This document shows positions 1 through 8,938 of a DNA stretch of 39,848 nucleotides, piece after piece; the stretch's first letter is position 1; the number at the start of each line of letters is the position of its first letter. Source of the DNA: Bryobacter sp. (GTDB lineage Bacteria; Acidobacteriota; Terriglobia; Bryobacterales; Bryobacteraceae); assembly GCA_022843605.1 (NCBI GenBank), contig JALHNI010000049.1, positions 1 to 39,848 of the forward strand, given 5' to 3'. The notes under the pieces were generated by a model. The model did not search any database. It was not told the DNA's origin and saw only the letters and a program-made list of their open reading frames with translations. The translations under genes and the position numbers were made by a program.

Positions 1-678
1 CGGTGACGTCGAGGCGCTTCCAGAAACCGTCGGGGTGCGGGTGGGTGAGAATGGTGCGCAGCCAGGGGATCCGCCAGCCGATCGCAAGGTCGAGGTCGGC
101 GAGGGGCAGGGCCTGCAGGGTCTGGTACCAATCCGCGGGCGCGGCCTTGCCCGCGGGCGGCGGATAGAGCCCCGCAGCGGCGGTCCCGATCAACGCAAGG
201 CGGGCAACGCCACCCAGATAGATATTGCGATAGAAGCTGTTCCAGGTAGCCGTAGGGCACAAGACAGCCAAGCCAGGCGCGCCTTCCGCAGCCGCCTGAT
301 ACTGTACCGCCCCAACGTAGGAAGCACCCCACATGCCGATGCGACCATTACTCCAGGGTTGGCGAGTGATCCACTCGGTAGTGTCAAAGCCATCCTGGCC
401 TTCGTTGTTGTAAGGAAAGAACTCGCCCTTCGAGGCGAAGCGCCCGCGCGTGTCCTGCACGACAACCGCATAGCCAGACAAAGCGTAACGGCGGCCAATC
501 GCCGCCGCATTCGCCTTGTTGTAGGGGTCCGTTGCAGGAGAACCGGCTTGGGGACCGACGGACTCGTGTCGTAGAGGTCGGCGGCCAGTTCAACCCCATC
601 GCGCATCGGAATCACGATCTGGCGCGGCTCTTGCGCGATGGCGGCAGCGGCGCAGATCAGCAAAGGCCAGACTCGCAT
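1..678 (-). pseudogene. CocE/NonD-type serine hydrolase (X-Pro dipeptidyl-peptidase S15 domain), frameshifted and 5'-complete but cut by the window edge
   Basis: The start ATG at 678 overlaps the stop of the DUF1501 gene (TAATG), so the two are probably translationally coupled. The first ~50 residues give a signal peptide (LLICAAAAIAQ) and the family opening IPMRDGVELAADLY...LLQRTP. The frame then breaks at a C run (plus-strand GGGG, 524-527). Adding one base restores YNKANAAAIGRRYALSGYAV, VVQDTRGRF and the nucleophile motif GMWGASYVG (Ser codon 320-322), and that second frame stays open to base 1. CocE/NonD proteins are alpha/beta hydrolases acting on esters or peptides, and the signal peptide suggests export. 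The substrate is unknown. As written the gene is broken; whether this is real decay or a base-calling error in a homopolymer cannot be decided here. Confidence 0.85.
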
Positions 679-2120
679 TACGTCAGAATCTCTTTCACCA
701 CCTGGCCGTAGACGTCGGTAAGGCGGAAGTCGCGACCGGTGTAACGGTAAGTGAGCCGCTCATGGTCAATGCCCAGCAGATGCAGCGCCGTCGCGTGCAA
801 ATCGTGAATGTGCACTTTGCCGTTCACCGCTTCCCAGGCGAATTCATCCGTCTCTCCATGCACCATCCCGCCCTTGATTCCGCCACCGGCCATCCAGGCC
901 GTGAAGCCTTTAGGATTGTGCTCGCGGCCGCGTTCCGAGGCGGGGGCCTTGCCTTCTGAGAGGTCCTGTTCAAAGGGCGTGCGGCCAAACTCGCCGGACC
1001 AAACCAGAAGCGTATCGTTTAGCAGTCCGCGGCCTTTCAGGTCAGCGATCAGCGCCGCGATCGGTTGGTCAATAGCCTTACAGCGGTCGGGAAGCCCTTT
1101 GCGGATGGCGCCGTGATGATCCCAGCCGCCATCGGTGATCTGAACGAAACGGACCCCGGCCTCGACCAGCCTTCGGGCCAGCAAACACTGGCGACCGAAG
1201 TTGTCTGTAGCCTTCTCGCCGATCCCGTAGAGATCGAGCGTTGCTTTCGACTCCTTGGCGAGGTCCAGCACCGCGGGCGCTTCCGCCTGCATGCGGAAGG
1301 CAAGCTCGAAGGACTCGATCATGCCTTCCATGTTCTGGTCCGACTCGAGCTGTTGCAGGTAGCTCTTGTTCATCGACTGGATCAGGTCGACCTGACGGCG
1401 CTGGAGTTTGCCGCTAACGGACTTGTCTTCGAGATAGCGGATCTGCGCCTCCTTCGCGTTGCCGGCTTCGCCGATCGGCGTGCCTTGATAGATCGCCGGC
1501 AGAAAGGCGTTGCTGAAAAGCTGGGTACTGCCGCCATCGCCGCCCACCTGCGGGCAAAGCGTCACGAAGCCGGGCAGATTCTGGTTTTCGGTGCCGAGTC
1601 CGTAAGTGACCCAGGAGCCAATCGACGGGCGGACCATCACCGAGTGGCCGGTGTGCAACTGCCGGACTGCCGGGGCGTGAGCCTCCGAGTCCGCCTGCAT
1701 ACCGTTGAGGACGCAAAGCTCTTCGGAGACTTTGCCGAGGTGCGGTAGCCAGTCCGACATCATCAGTCCAGCCTTGCCCTGACGGCTGAAGGTGGAGATA
1801 GGCGCCATCATCAGGTTGCGGCCGATGCCGGGCGCTTCGTAGTTGGCCGGCAGAGGGATCGGAAACTTCTGGCCGCCGCCCGCGGCGAGGCGCGGCTTGA
1901 AGTCAAACAGATCCATGTGGGAAGGGCCGCCCTGCATCCACAGGAAGATCACTCGCTTAGCGCGCGGCTGGTAATGGGGTTGCTTGGGAGCCAGCGGATT
2001 TCCTTTTCCCGTGGCCGCCGGAGCCAGCATCGCCGAAAGCGCCATGGAGCCGAAGCCGCAGCCGTATCGCTGCAGAAACTCACGGCGTGAGCGGGCCAGG
2101 ATGTTTGCGTGATGCGACAT
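678..2120 (-). CDS. DUF1501 family Tat-exported protein
   Basis: A 480-residue protein with a twin-arginine signal at residues 11-16 (SRREFL) followed by a hydrophobic stretch (GSMALSAMLAP), so it is expected to be exported folded by Tat. The body matches the DUF1501 family (sulfatase/alkaline-phosphatase-like fold), with phrases such as FLWMQGGPSHMDLFD near the N-terminus, WDHH in the middle, and LLVWSGEFGRTP and GREHNP toward the C-terminus. The start ATG has a good Shine-Dalgarno (GGGAG, 5 bases upstream). It follows the DUF1553 gene by 9 bases and overlaps the next hydrolase start by one base, the standard DUF1553-DUF1501 pairing seen in Planctomycetes, Verrucomicrobia and Solibacteres. 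The biochemical function of the family is not settled. Confidence 0.93.
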   Translation of the reverse strand: MSHHANILARSRREFLQRYGCGFGSMALSAMLAPAATGKGNPLAPKQPHYQPRAKRVIFLWMQGGPSHMDLFDFKPRLAAGGGQKFPIPLPANYEAPGIGRNLMMAPISTFSRQGKAGLMMSDWLPHLGKVSEELCVLNGMQADSEAHAPAVRQLHTGHSVMVRPSIGSWVTYGLGTENQNLPGFVTLCPQVGGDGGSTQLFSNAFLPAIYQGTPIGEAGNAKEAQIRYLEDKSVSGKLQRRQVDLIQSMNKSYLQQLESDQNMEGMIESFELAFRMQAEAPAVLDLAKESKATLDLYGIGEKATDNFGRQCLLARRLVEAGVRFVQITDGGWDHHGAIRKGLPDRCKAIDQPIAALIADLKGRGLLNDTLLVWSGEFGRTPFEQDLSEGKAPASERGREHNPKGFTAWMAGGGIKGGMVHGETDEFAWEAVNGKVHIHDLHATALHLLGIDHERLTYRYTGRDFRLTDVYGQVVKEILT

Positions 2121-2129
2121 AAGTGCTCC

Positions 2130-4706
2130 CTACTTTAAATACAAGAACTCGTTGCTGACAACGAGAGAGTGGCAATAACGCGTCAAGGCATCGCGCGAAG
2201 CATCGGCTTCGGACTTGCCTGTCGCCCTCAACTCCGCCGCGAAAGCAGCTAAGAACCCGGCGGCACGCGTTTGGTCGGCGGCGACTGACGCGCGCCCCAG
2301 GATGCGTTCGATCAGCCAACTGACGCGCGGCGCGCCCGGGGCAGCGTGTTCGGCCGCCTTGGCCGCCAGCAGGCGGGACTGCTCCTGGAGGAACGGCGAG
2401 TTCATCAAATACAGCGCCTGCGTCGGCACCGTGGTGACGCTGCGGGCTCCGTTCACTTGGTTCACGTCCGGGAAGTCGAAGAGGTTCAGAATGTCCAGGC
2501 TCTTGTGCTGGCTCTTGCGCAACACAGGCAGATAGACCGTCCGACGCCGGAGCAGATCATCGGGAAGCTTCGCGTCATCGCGAAACTCCACCGGCTTGCC
2601 GACGTTCAGATTGCCCGGCACTTCGAGTGGCAGGCTGGGTCCCCCGCGGCGTTCGTCGAGCGTGTCCGTGAGTTTCAGCACCGCGTCACGAATCGTCTCG
2701 CCTTCCAGGCGGCGGCGATTCATGCGCCAAACAAGGCGGTTCTCCGGATCAAGCTCCGCGGCCTTGGCTTGGTGCGCGCTCGACTGCCGGTAGGTTTCGG
2801 ATAAGGCGATCTCTCGAATGACCTTCTTCACTGACCAGCGTTGGCTAACGAAGCGCGTGGCCAGATAATCGAGCAGTTCCGGGTGGCTGGGCAGTTCGCC
2901 GCGCAGCCCGAAATTGTCGACGCTGCGGACGAGACCGGCACCGAACAGATGCTGCCAGAGGCGGTTCACCATCACGCGCGCGGTAAGCGGGTTCTTCTCG
3001 CTGGCAATCCAGTCAGCCATTTCCAAACGTCCGCTGGCCCGATAGCCCAGTTGCGGCGGCCCCGTCCACATGGCGATGCTCACGAAGCTACGCGGCACCT
3101 GCTCGCCGAGCAGATGCGAGTTGCCTCGAATGTTGATCTTGTGATCAAAAGGCGTGTCGATGTCGCGCACGGAGAGCGCCATCGGCGGCTCCGGACGATT
3201 GAACTCCAGTTGGCCTAGGGTCTTGTTGAGTTCGCCGATCTGCTTGTCGATGCCGGCGAGCGAAGTTCCGGCTTTCTTCAGCCGCTCCTTCTCTTCGGTC
3301 AGGCCTTTCAATTTCGCTTTGAGCTCGGTCCAGGCGGTCAGGAACTTTTCCGTGTCCTTCGCGCGCTCGCGGAGTTCCTCCGGCGTCTCCGGCAGCGGCG
3401 TGCGGTGGACGTCACTGAAGATGCCGTCGATCCGCCCATCGAGCGTGAGCGTGCTTCCCAGAATGCCGGCCATGGCGTAGTAGTCCTTCGCCGGAATCGG
3501 ATCGAATTTGTGATCGTGGCAACGGGCGCAGCCCATGGTGAGGCCGACAAAGGCTTTGCCGACCAAGTCGAGTTGCAGGTCAACGACGTCCATGCGGAGC
3601 TGTTCTTTGTCGGCAGCGACCAGCGGCCAGGGTCCCAGCGCCAGGAAGCCCGTGGCGATCACCTGTTCGCGGCGTTGCGCATCGTTCTCGGCCGGCAGCA
3701 GATCGCCCGCCACCTGTTCCTTGATGAACTGCGTATAGGGCTTGTCAGCATTGAAGGACGAAATAACGTAGTCGCGATAGCGCCACGCCTCCTTGGCCGG
3801 GATCTTGCGCCCAATCTCGAGATTGTCGGCGAAGTATGTCAGGTCGAGCCAATGCCGGCCCCAGCGTTCACCGAAGTGCGGAGAGGCGAGAAGTCGGTCG
3901 ACGAGCTTCTCAAACGCTTGCGAGGAATCGTCCTCAAGGAACGCCTCCACGTCCGCAGAGGCGGGCGGAAGGCCAGTGAGATCGAAAAAGGCACGCCTGA
4001 TCAAGGTGCGCTTGTCGGCCGCTGGCGCGGGCGAAAGACGCTTTTCGGCAAGCTTGGCCCGGACTAGGCGATCGATGCCGTCATTAGGTTGCAGCTTTCG
4101 CACTGGCTGCCAAGCCCAATAGTTCTGGCGTTCTTCGTCAATCGCTTGCTTCTTCTTGAGGTCGGCCTCGGCGGCGGCGTTCGACTCCTCCGGCCAAGGC
4201 GCCCCGATCTTCACCCACTCGGTGAGGATCTCGATCTGCTCGGGCTTCAGTCTCCCGGAGGGAGGCATCTTGAGCGGACCGCCATAGCCGACCACCTCGA
4301 TCAGGCGGCTCGCCTCCGGCTTGCCGGACACCACCAAGGCACCCGACTGGCCGCCCTGAAAGAACGAGGCCTTCTGGTCCATCTTCAGCCCGCCGAAGGT
4401 CATCTTCGACTTCGAGCTATGGCACGAAAAGCATTGGGCGGCGAGCAGCGGCCGGACCTTGGTCTCGAAGAAGTCGGAAGGGTCGGCGGTCTGCGCGGCC
4501 AACGGCGAAACGGGAAGCAGAGCTAGTGCCGTTGGCAGGACTGCCCAAGTCAGCCATCCTAACATCTGTGTCAACGCACGCAAACCGAACTTCACGGGCT
4601 TGAACGCGTTCCAAAGCTCCCGTCGCCGGTGCGCCTGATCACTCTCCTGGAAGCGGAGGTTCTTCAGCAGCGACAGATCGTTACTTGCGAGCTTCGGGCC
4701 AATCAT
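2130..4706 (-). CDS. DUF1549/DUF1553 protein with planctomycete-type cytochrome c domain (PSCyt1-PSCyt2-PSD1)
   Basis: An 858-residue protein. A hydrophobic segment (~48-72, ending PLAAQ) acts as signal or anchor. It is followed by the PSCyt1 domain with a heme-binding CFSCH at 92-96 (LLAAQCFSCHS). The DUF1549 region contains RRAFFDLTGLPP, HWLDLTYFADN and a second CxxCH in GCARCHDHKFDPIP. The C-terminal DUF1553 region contains RVMVNRLWQHLFG and LYLMNSPF. The family is thought to be exported, but no reaction is established. The gene heads the operon with DUF1501 and the CocE-type hydrolase. The start is uncertain: the ATG at 4706 lacks a clear Shine-Dalgarno and puts 47 residues before the hydrophobic segment, while an internal ATG at 4565 would begin directly at it. 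Confidence 0.92.
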   Translation of the reverse strand: MIGPKLASNDLSLLKNLRFQESDQAHRRRELWNAFKPVKFGLRALTQMLGWLTWAVLPTALALLPVSPLAAQTADPSDFFETKVRPLLAAQCFSCHSSKSKMTFGGLKMDQKASFFQGGQSGALVVSGKPEASRLIEVVGYGGPLKMPPSGRLKPEQIEILTEWVKIGAPWPEESNAAAEADLKKKQAIDEERQNYWAWQPVRKLQPNDGIDRLVRAKLAEKRLSPAPAADKRTLIRRAFFDLTGLPPASADVEAFLEDDSSQAFEKLVDRLLASPHFGERWGRHWLDLTYFADNLEIGRKIPAKEAWRYRDYVISSFNADKPYTQFIKEQVAGDLLPAENDAQRREQVIATGFLALGPWPLVAADKEQLRMDVVDLQLDLVGKAFVGLTMGCARCHDHKFDPIPAKDYYAMAGILGSTLTLDGRIDGIFSDVHRTPLPETPEELRERAKDTEKFLTAWTELKAKLKGLTEEKERLKKAGTSLAGIDKQIGELNKTLGQLEFNRPEPPMALSVRDIDTPFDHKINIRGNSHLLGEQVPRSFVSIAMWTGPPQLGYRASGRLEMADWIASEKNPLTARVMVNRLWQHLFGAGLVRSVDNFGLRGELPSHPELLDYLATRFVSQRWSVKKVIREIALSETYRQSSAHQAKAAELDPENRLVWRMNRRRLEGETIRDAVLKLTDTLDERRGGPSLPLEVPGNLNVGKPVEFRDDAKLPDDLLRRRTVYLPVLRKSQHKSLDILNLFDFPDVNQVNGARSVTTVPTQALYLMNSPFLQEQSRLLAAKAAEHAAPGAPRVSWLIERILGRASVAADQTRAAGFLAAFAAELRATGKSEADASRDALTRYCHSLVVSNEFLYLK

Positions 4707-4865
4707 CGTGTTGCGACCAAGGTTATCAAAATTGCCCGATGCGGTTCTGCCAGAAGGCCTGTAGGTTAAGGAGGCGCGTCATTTGCTCCGACTTTCGACG
4801 CAAGTCGAAGCCCACATCCAACTGCCTGCCCTCGATGGTAACCCGCTACAGTCGTAAGAAGACTT

Positions 4866-5411
4866 ATGGACTCAACACCCACCCATCACACCCTCTCCAA
4901 AGTGCTGGAACGGAACATTCGAACCATCGTCAGCCTGCGCCTGACACAATCCTGCCAACGTGGGCTACAGGACCGCCTCGCCGATGCCGTCACCGCCTTT
5001 GCGGGCAGCATGCCCTTCGTCTACATCCATCTGGTTTGGTTCATCGCTTGGGTATTGGTCAACACCGGCAAGCTCGGGCTCGCCGCCTTTGACCCCTTCC
5101 CCTATGGCCTATTGACGATGGTTGTATCGCTGGAAGCAATCTTCCTGTCAGCGCTCGTCATGATCACCCAGAACCGCCAAAGCGACGAAGCGGAGCGCCG
5201 TGCCGACCTTCACCTCCAGGTGGGGCTACTGGCTGAGCACGAATTGACGCGCGTGATCAAGATGCTGGACGCAATTCAAAAGAGGCTCGGGGTAGAACCG
5301 GGCGAGGACAATGAACTGGAAGACCTCGAGATGGAAACGATGCCGGAAGACGTGCTGGCCGAACTCGACCGCATTCACTTGGCGACGCGCGGCCATGGCC
5401 ACGCACCATAG
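4866..5411 (+). CDS. DUF1003 membrane protein
   Basis: A 181-residue protein with two adjacent transmembrane segments (around residues 50-66, FVYIHLVWFIAWVLVN, and 80-100, LLTMVVSLEAIFLSALVMI) and a soluble tail. The pattern LADAVTAFAGSMPFV, FDPFPYGLLTMVVSLEAIFLS, QNRQ and RADLHLQVGLLAEHE is diagnostic for DUF1003. The tail after residue 125 is acidic. The function of the family is unknown; it is widespread and sometimes placed near ion-transport genes. It is divergent from the DUF1553 operon (159-base gap without a recognisable element) and convergent with sdhB, with only 6 bases between the stops. Confidence 0.9.
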   Translation: MDSTPTHHTLSKVLERNIRTIVSLRLTQSCQRGLQDRLADAVTAFAGSMPFVYIHLVWFIAWVLVNTGKLGLAAFDPFPYGLLTMVVSLEAIFLSALVMITQNRQSDEAERRADLHLQVGLLAEHELTRVIKMLDAIQKRLGVEPGEDNELEDLEMETMPEDVLAELDRIHLATRGHGHAP

Positions 5412-5417
5412 CCAAGC

Positions 5418-6197
5418 TCAGCCGAATCCGAGGTCGCCAGTGGACGGGCGCTCCATCATCGAAGCCTTCGAGTAGTCGCGGTTCATCAGCGCGATCGACT
5501 CGATTCGAATGCCCTTCGGACACACCGCTTCGCACTCACCGATGTTAGTGCAGGAGCCGAAGAGTTCGTTGTTCATCTGGTCCACCATCTTCTTAGCACG
5601 TTCCAGACGTTCCGGTTGCCCTTGCGGCAGGTGACCCAGATGCGCGATCTTGGCGCTGGTGAAGAGCGAAGCCGAAGCATTCGGGCAGGCAGCAACACAG
5701 GCACCGCAGCCGATGCACTGGGCGTTGTCCATCGCGAGGTCGGAGTCCAGCTTGCGGATGGCAATTGCGTTGCCGTCAGGCGCTGAGCCTGTGGAGACCG
5801 AGACGTAGCCGCCCGAAGCGATGATTCGATCGAAGGCCGAACGGTCCACCATGAGGTCGCGCAGCACCGGAAACGCGGTGGCACGCCAGGGCTCCAGCAC
5901 CAGATCGTCGCCGTCTTTGAAATGACGCATATGCAACTGACACACGGTGGTGCGCTCGTTGCCTCCATGCGCCAGTCCATCGATCATGAACCCGCAGGAG
6001 CCGCAGATGCCTTCGCGGCAATCGTGTTCAAACGTCACCGGGCCATCCGCGTCTTTTTTCTCGATCAGCTCTTCGTTCAAGACATCCAGCATCTCGAGGA
6101 ATGACATGTCCGGACTCACGTTCGGAACTTCATAGCGCTTCATCGCGCCCGCGGCATTGGTGTTCTTCTGCCGCCAAACATTCAGAGTGATTCGCAT
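5418..6197 (-). CDS. sdhB: Succinate dehydrogenase iron-sulfur subunit
   Basis: A 259-residue protein carrying electrons from FAD in SdhA to the quinone in the membrane subunit. The [2Fe-2S] ligands are C60, C65, C68 and C86 (CREGICGSC ... C). The C-terminal ferredoxin-like domain holds C161, C164, C167 and C171 ([11 protein letters not shown]) and C216, C222 and C226 ([12 protein letters not shown]) for the [4Fe-4S] and [3Fe-4S] centres. It looks like the SDH form that uses one membrane subunit, as in Bacteroidetes and Chlamydiae. The ATG directly abuts the sdhA stop (TAA followed by ATG with no spacer), so translation is likely coupled. It is the last gene of sdhCAB. Confidence 0.97.
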   Translation of the reverse strand: MRITLNVWRQKNTNAAGAMKRYEVPNVSPDMSFLEMLDVLNEELIEKKDADGPVTFEHDCREGICGSCGFMIDGLAHGGNERTTVCQLHMRHFKDGDDLVLEPWRATAFPVLRDLMVDRSAFDRIIASGGYVSVSTGSAPDGNAIAIRKLDSDLAMDNAQCIGCGACVAACPNASASLFTSAKIAHLGHLPQGQPERLERAKKMVDQMNNELFGSCTNIGECEAVCPKGIRIESIALMNRDYSKASMMERPSTGDLGFG

Positions 6198-8111
6198 TTA
6201 CTTATAGCTCCGCTGCGAGGGATGCACGTAGTCGAAGGTCAAAGGTTCCTTCACGAGTGTCTGCGCCTTCTTATCGCCTTCCCACTGCCAAGCCGAGACG
6301 TAGGAGAAATTGTCGTCGTCCCGCAGTGCTTCGCCTTCCGGGGTTTGATACTCCTCGCGATAGTGGCCGCCACAACTCTCTTCCCGGGCAAGGGCGTCGC
6401 GGCACATCAGCGAACCTAGCTCGATCAAGTCGGCCACGCGTCCAGCGGTCTCGAGCGACTGATTCAGTTCATCGCCGGAACCCGGCACATTCACCGAGGC
6501 CCAGTACTCTTCTTTCAGCGCGTCGATCTTGCCGATCGCCTGGGTAAGGCCCGCCGCATTGCGCGCCATTCCGCAGTACTCCCACATGATCTTGCCCAGA
6601 TCGCGATGGAACGAAGTCACCGTGCGCTTGCCGCTGGCGTTCAACAGCTTATTGGTCTGCTGATTGACGTTGGCCTCGGCATCCTTGAAGGCGCTGTGGT
6701 CCGTACCCACTGGCGCAAATTTATTCGAGGCCAGATAGTTGCCCACACAAGCCGGCGCAATGAAGTATCCATCGGCCAGGCCTTGCATCAGGGCGGAAGC
6801 CCCCAGACGATTGGCGCCATGGTCAGAGAAATTCGCTTCACCGAGGCAGAAAAGGCCGTTCAGCGTGGTCATCAATTGATAGTCCACCCACAGCCCGCCC
6901 ATGGTGTAGTGGACAGCCGGATAGATACGCATCGGAAGCGTGTAAGGATCCTCGCCGGTAATGCGGTCGTACATCTCGAACAGATTGCCGTAGCGCTCTT
7001 TGATCTTGTCGGCGCCAAGACGTTTAATGGCCTCACTAAAGTCCAGATAGACGCCGAACCCGCTCTCGCCCACGCCGCGGCCCTCATCGCACATCTTCTT
7101 CGCGGCGCGACTGGCAATATCGCGAGGCACAAGGTTTCCAAAACTCGGATAGATCCGTTCCAGATAGTAGTCGCGTTCGCTCTCCGGGATCTCGGCGGCC
7201 TTCCGCTTATCGCCAACTTTCTTCGGCACCCAGATCCGTCCGTCGTTGCGCAAGCTTTCCGACATCAGCGTCAGCTTCGATTGGTAGTCGCCCGAGACGG
7301 GAATGCACGTCGGATGAATCTGCGTGAAGCAGGGATTGCCGAACAGCGCGCCGCGCTTATGAGCGCGCCAAGTCGCGGTGACGTTCGAGCCCTTCGCGTT
7401 GGTGGAAAGGTAGAACACATTCCCGTAGCCACCCGTGGCCAGTACGACGACATCCGCCGCATAGCTTTCAATCGCACCAGTGGTCAAGTTGCGGCAGACA
7501 ATCCCGCGGGCTTGGCCATCAATGTTCACCACGTCGAGCATCTCCCGACGAGTCATCATCTGCACCCGGCCAGCGTCGATCTGGCGCTCGAGCGCCTGAT
7601 AGGCGCCGAGCAACAACTGCTGACCTGTCTGGCCGCGGGCATAAAACGTCCGCGATACCTGAGCGCCACCGAACGAACGATTCGACAACGTTCCGCCGTA
7701 CTCGCGGGCAAAGGGCACACCCTGCGCCACGCACTGATCGATGATGTTCACCGAGATCTCGGCGAGCCGGTAAACATTGCTTTCGCGCGCGCGGAAGTCG
7801 CCGCCCTTCACCGTGTCGTAGAAAAGCCGGTAAACCGAATCACCGTCATTCTGGTAGTTCTTCGCCGCATTGATGCCACCCTGCGCCGCAATCGAGTGCG
7901 CGCGCCGGGGGGAATCCTGGAAGCAGAAGCACTTGACGTTGTAGCCGAGTTCGCCCATGGTGGCGGCTGCCGAAGCGCCGGCCAAGCCCGAACCCACCAC
8001 AATCACTGAGTGCTTGCGCTTGTTGGCCGGGTTCACCAACTTCATGTCAAACTTCGTCCGCGTCCAGCGCGTCTGAATGTCACCCGATGGGACTCTGGAA
8101 TTGAGCTCCAT
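6198..8111 (-). CDS. sdhA: Succinate dehydrogenase flavoprotein subunit
   Basis: A 637-residue flavoprotein that oxidises succinate to fumarate in the TCA cycle and respiratory chain (complex II). Visible hallmarks are the dinucleotide-binding [14 protein letters not shown] near residue 40, the covalent-FAD histidine region [20 protein letters not shown], and IHPTCIP in the substrate domain. The C-terminal helical domain ends with the family's [13 protein letters not shown]. The start ATG at 8111 has a very strong Shine-Dalgarno (AGAGGAGA). The gene lies 9 bases after sdhC and directly before sdhB. Confidence 0.97.
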   Translation of the reverse strand: MELNSRVPSGDIQTRWTRTKFDMKLVNPANKRKHSVIVVGSGLAGASAAATMGELGYNVKCFCFQDSPRRAHSIAAQGGINAAKNYQNDGDSVYRLFYDTVKGGDFRARESNVYRLAEISVNIIDQCVAQGVPFAREYGGTLSNRSFGGAQVSRTFYARGQTGQQLLLGAYQALERQIDAGRVQMMTRREMLDVVNIDGQARGIVCRNLTTGAIESYAADVVVLATGGYGNVFYLSTNAKGSNVTATWRAHKRGALFGNPCFTQIHPTCIPVSGDYQSKLTLMSESLRNDGRIWVPKKVGDKRKAAEIPESERDYYLERIYPSFGNLVPRDIASRAAKKMCDEGRGVGESGFGVYLDFSEAIKRLGADKIKERYGNLFEMYDRITGEDPYTLPMRIYPAVHYTMGGLWVDYQLMTTLNGLFCLGEANFSDHGANRLGASALMQGLADGYFIAPACVGNYLASNKFAPVGTDHSAFKDAEANVNQQTNKLLNASGKRTVTSFHRDLGKIMWEYCGMARNAAGLTQAIGKIDALKEEYWASVNVPGSGDELNQSLETAGRVADLIELGSLMCRDALAREESCGGHYREEYQTPEGEALRDDDNFSYVSAWQWEGDKKAQTLVKEPLTFDYVHPSQRSYK

Positions 8112-8120
8112 TTCTCTCCT

Positions 8121-8816
8121 CTACTGAACGTCGCTACCGATCAACCGGAACATCACGGCTACCGGGATCGAAAGATTGCCACCCACGATTAATGCGGTTA
8201 AGCCAGTTGCCAGGTTGCGCAACTTCGGCGTGTACTTGGGATGATTCACCCCCAGGCTCTGAAAGGCACTCCACACGCCGTGGATCAAGTGAAAGCCCAA
8301 ACAACCCATCGCGATCAGATACGCGCCAAACGCAATCGGATCGCGGAAGCCCAGAATCACGTTCCGGTAGACGTCCCCTTCGTCGAAGCTGGGATGCGTC
8401 TGGCCCGTCGTCAGATGCGACAGGTGATACACGATAAAGAAAAACAGGATCGGCCCGCTGATGTACATCGTGCGCGAGGCGTACGAGGACTTCGTCGAAC
8501 TCAACTTCTGGTAGGCCACCGGCCGGGCCTTGCTCTTTAGCGACCACAACTGGAAAGCGGCTGTCAGGTGCAACGAGATCGTCGCCAACAAAAAGAGTCG
8601 GGCACCCCACAGTACGCCCAGATTCGACTTCAACAGACGCCCGTAGTTGTTCAAGACCTCGGCACCGAGGTAGACCTGCAGGTTGCCGGCCATGTGCACC
8701 AGGGTGAAACCCACCAGGATCCCGCCGGTGACGGCCATTACGGTCTTTTTTCCGATCGACGCTTGCCAGAACTCCAGCGTGCGATGAAGGGTGCTATTCG
8801 CAGCCACTGCGGACAT
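8121..8816 (-). CDS. sdhC: Succinate dehydrogenase cytochrome b558 subunit (single membrane anchor)
   Basis: A 231-residue membrane protein with five predicted transmembrane segments and membrane-embedded histidines (for example GFTLVHMAGNLQ, FFIVYHLSHL and GFHLIHGVWSAFQ) suitable for heme b ligation. This is the b558-type fused anchor found in SDHs with one membrane subunit, and no separate sdhD is present. It heads the sdhCAB operon. An AGGAG Shine-Dalgarno lies 11 bases before the ATG. It anchors SdhAB at the cytoplasmic membrane and houses the quinone site. Confidence 0.95.
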   Translation of the reverse strand: MSAVAANSTLHRTLEFWQASIGKKTVMAVTGGILVGFTLVHMAGNLQVYLGAEVLNNYGRLLKSNLGVLWGARLFLLATISLHLTAAFQLWSLKSKARPVAYQKLSSTKSSYASRTMYISGPILFFFIVYHLSHLTTGQTHPSFDEGDVYRNVILGFRDPIAFGAYLIAMGCLGFHLIHGVWSAFQSLGVNHPKYTPKLRNLATGLTALIVGGNLSIPVAVMFRLIGSDVQ

Positions 8817-8843
8817 ATTAGCTTTGGCTCCTCAAGACTGATC

Positions 8844-8878
8844 AGGTCCGTCTTTCACCTTGTTGGATGAGCGGACCT
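8844..8878 (-). promoter_or_regulatory. Inverted repeat in the sdhC upstream region
   Basis: AGGTCCG (8844-8850) and CGGACCT (8872-8878) are perfect 7-base arms separated by 21 bases. The repeat lies 28 bases before the sdhC start and about 60 bases after the SulP stop. It could be the stem of an RNA leader or a regulator site. There is no T-run, so a classical terminator is not supported. Confidence 0.3.
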
Positions 8879-8938
8879 CTACAATTTAACCAGATTTTGT
8901 TCGGGAGCCGGGCGTTTGGCTTCAATGAAGCTGAAAAA

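Noticed and set aside
6606..8009. Plus-strand open frame (467 codons) opposite sdhA
   Set aside because: Antisense shadow of an unmistakable flavoprotein.
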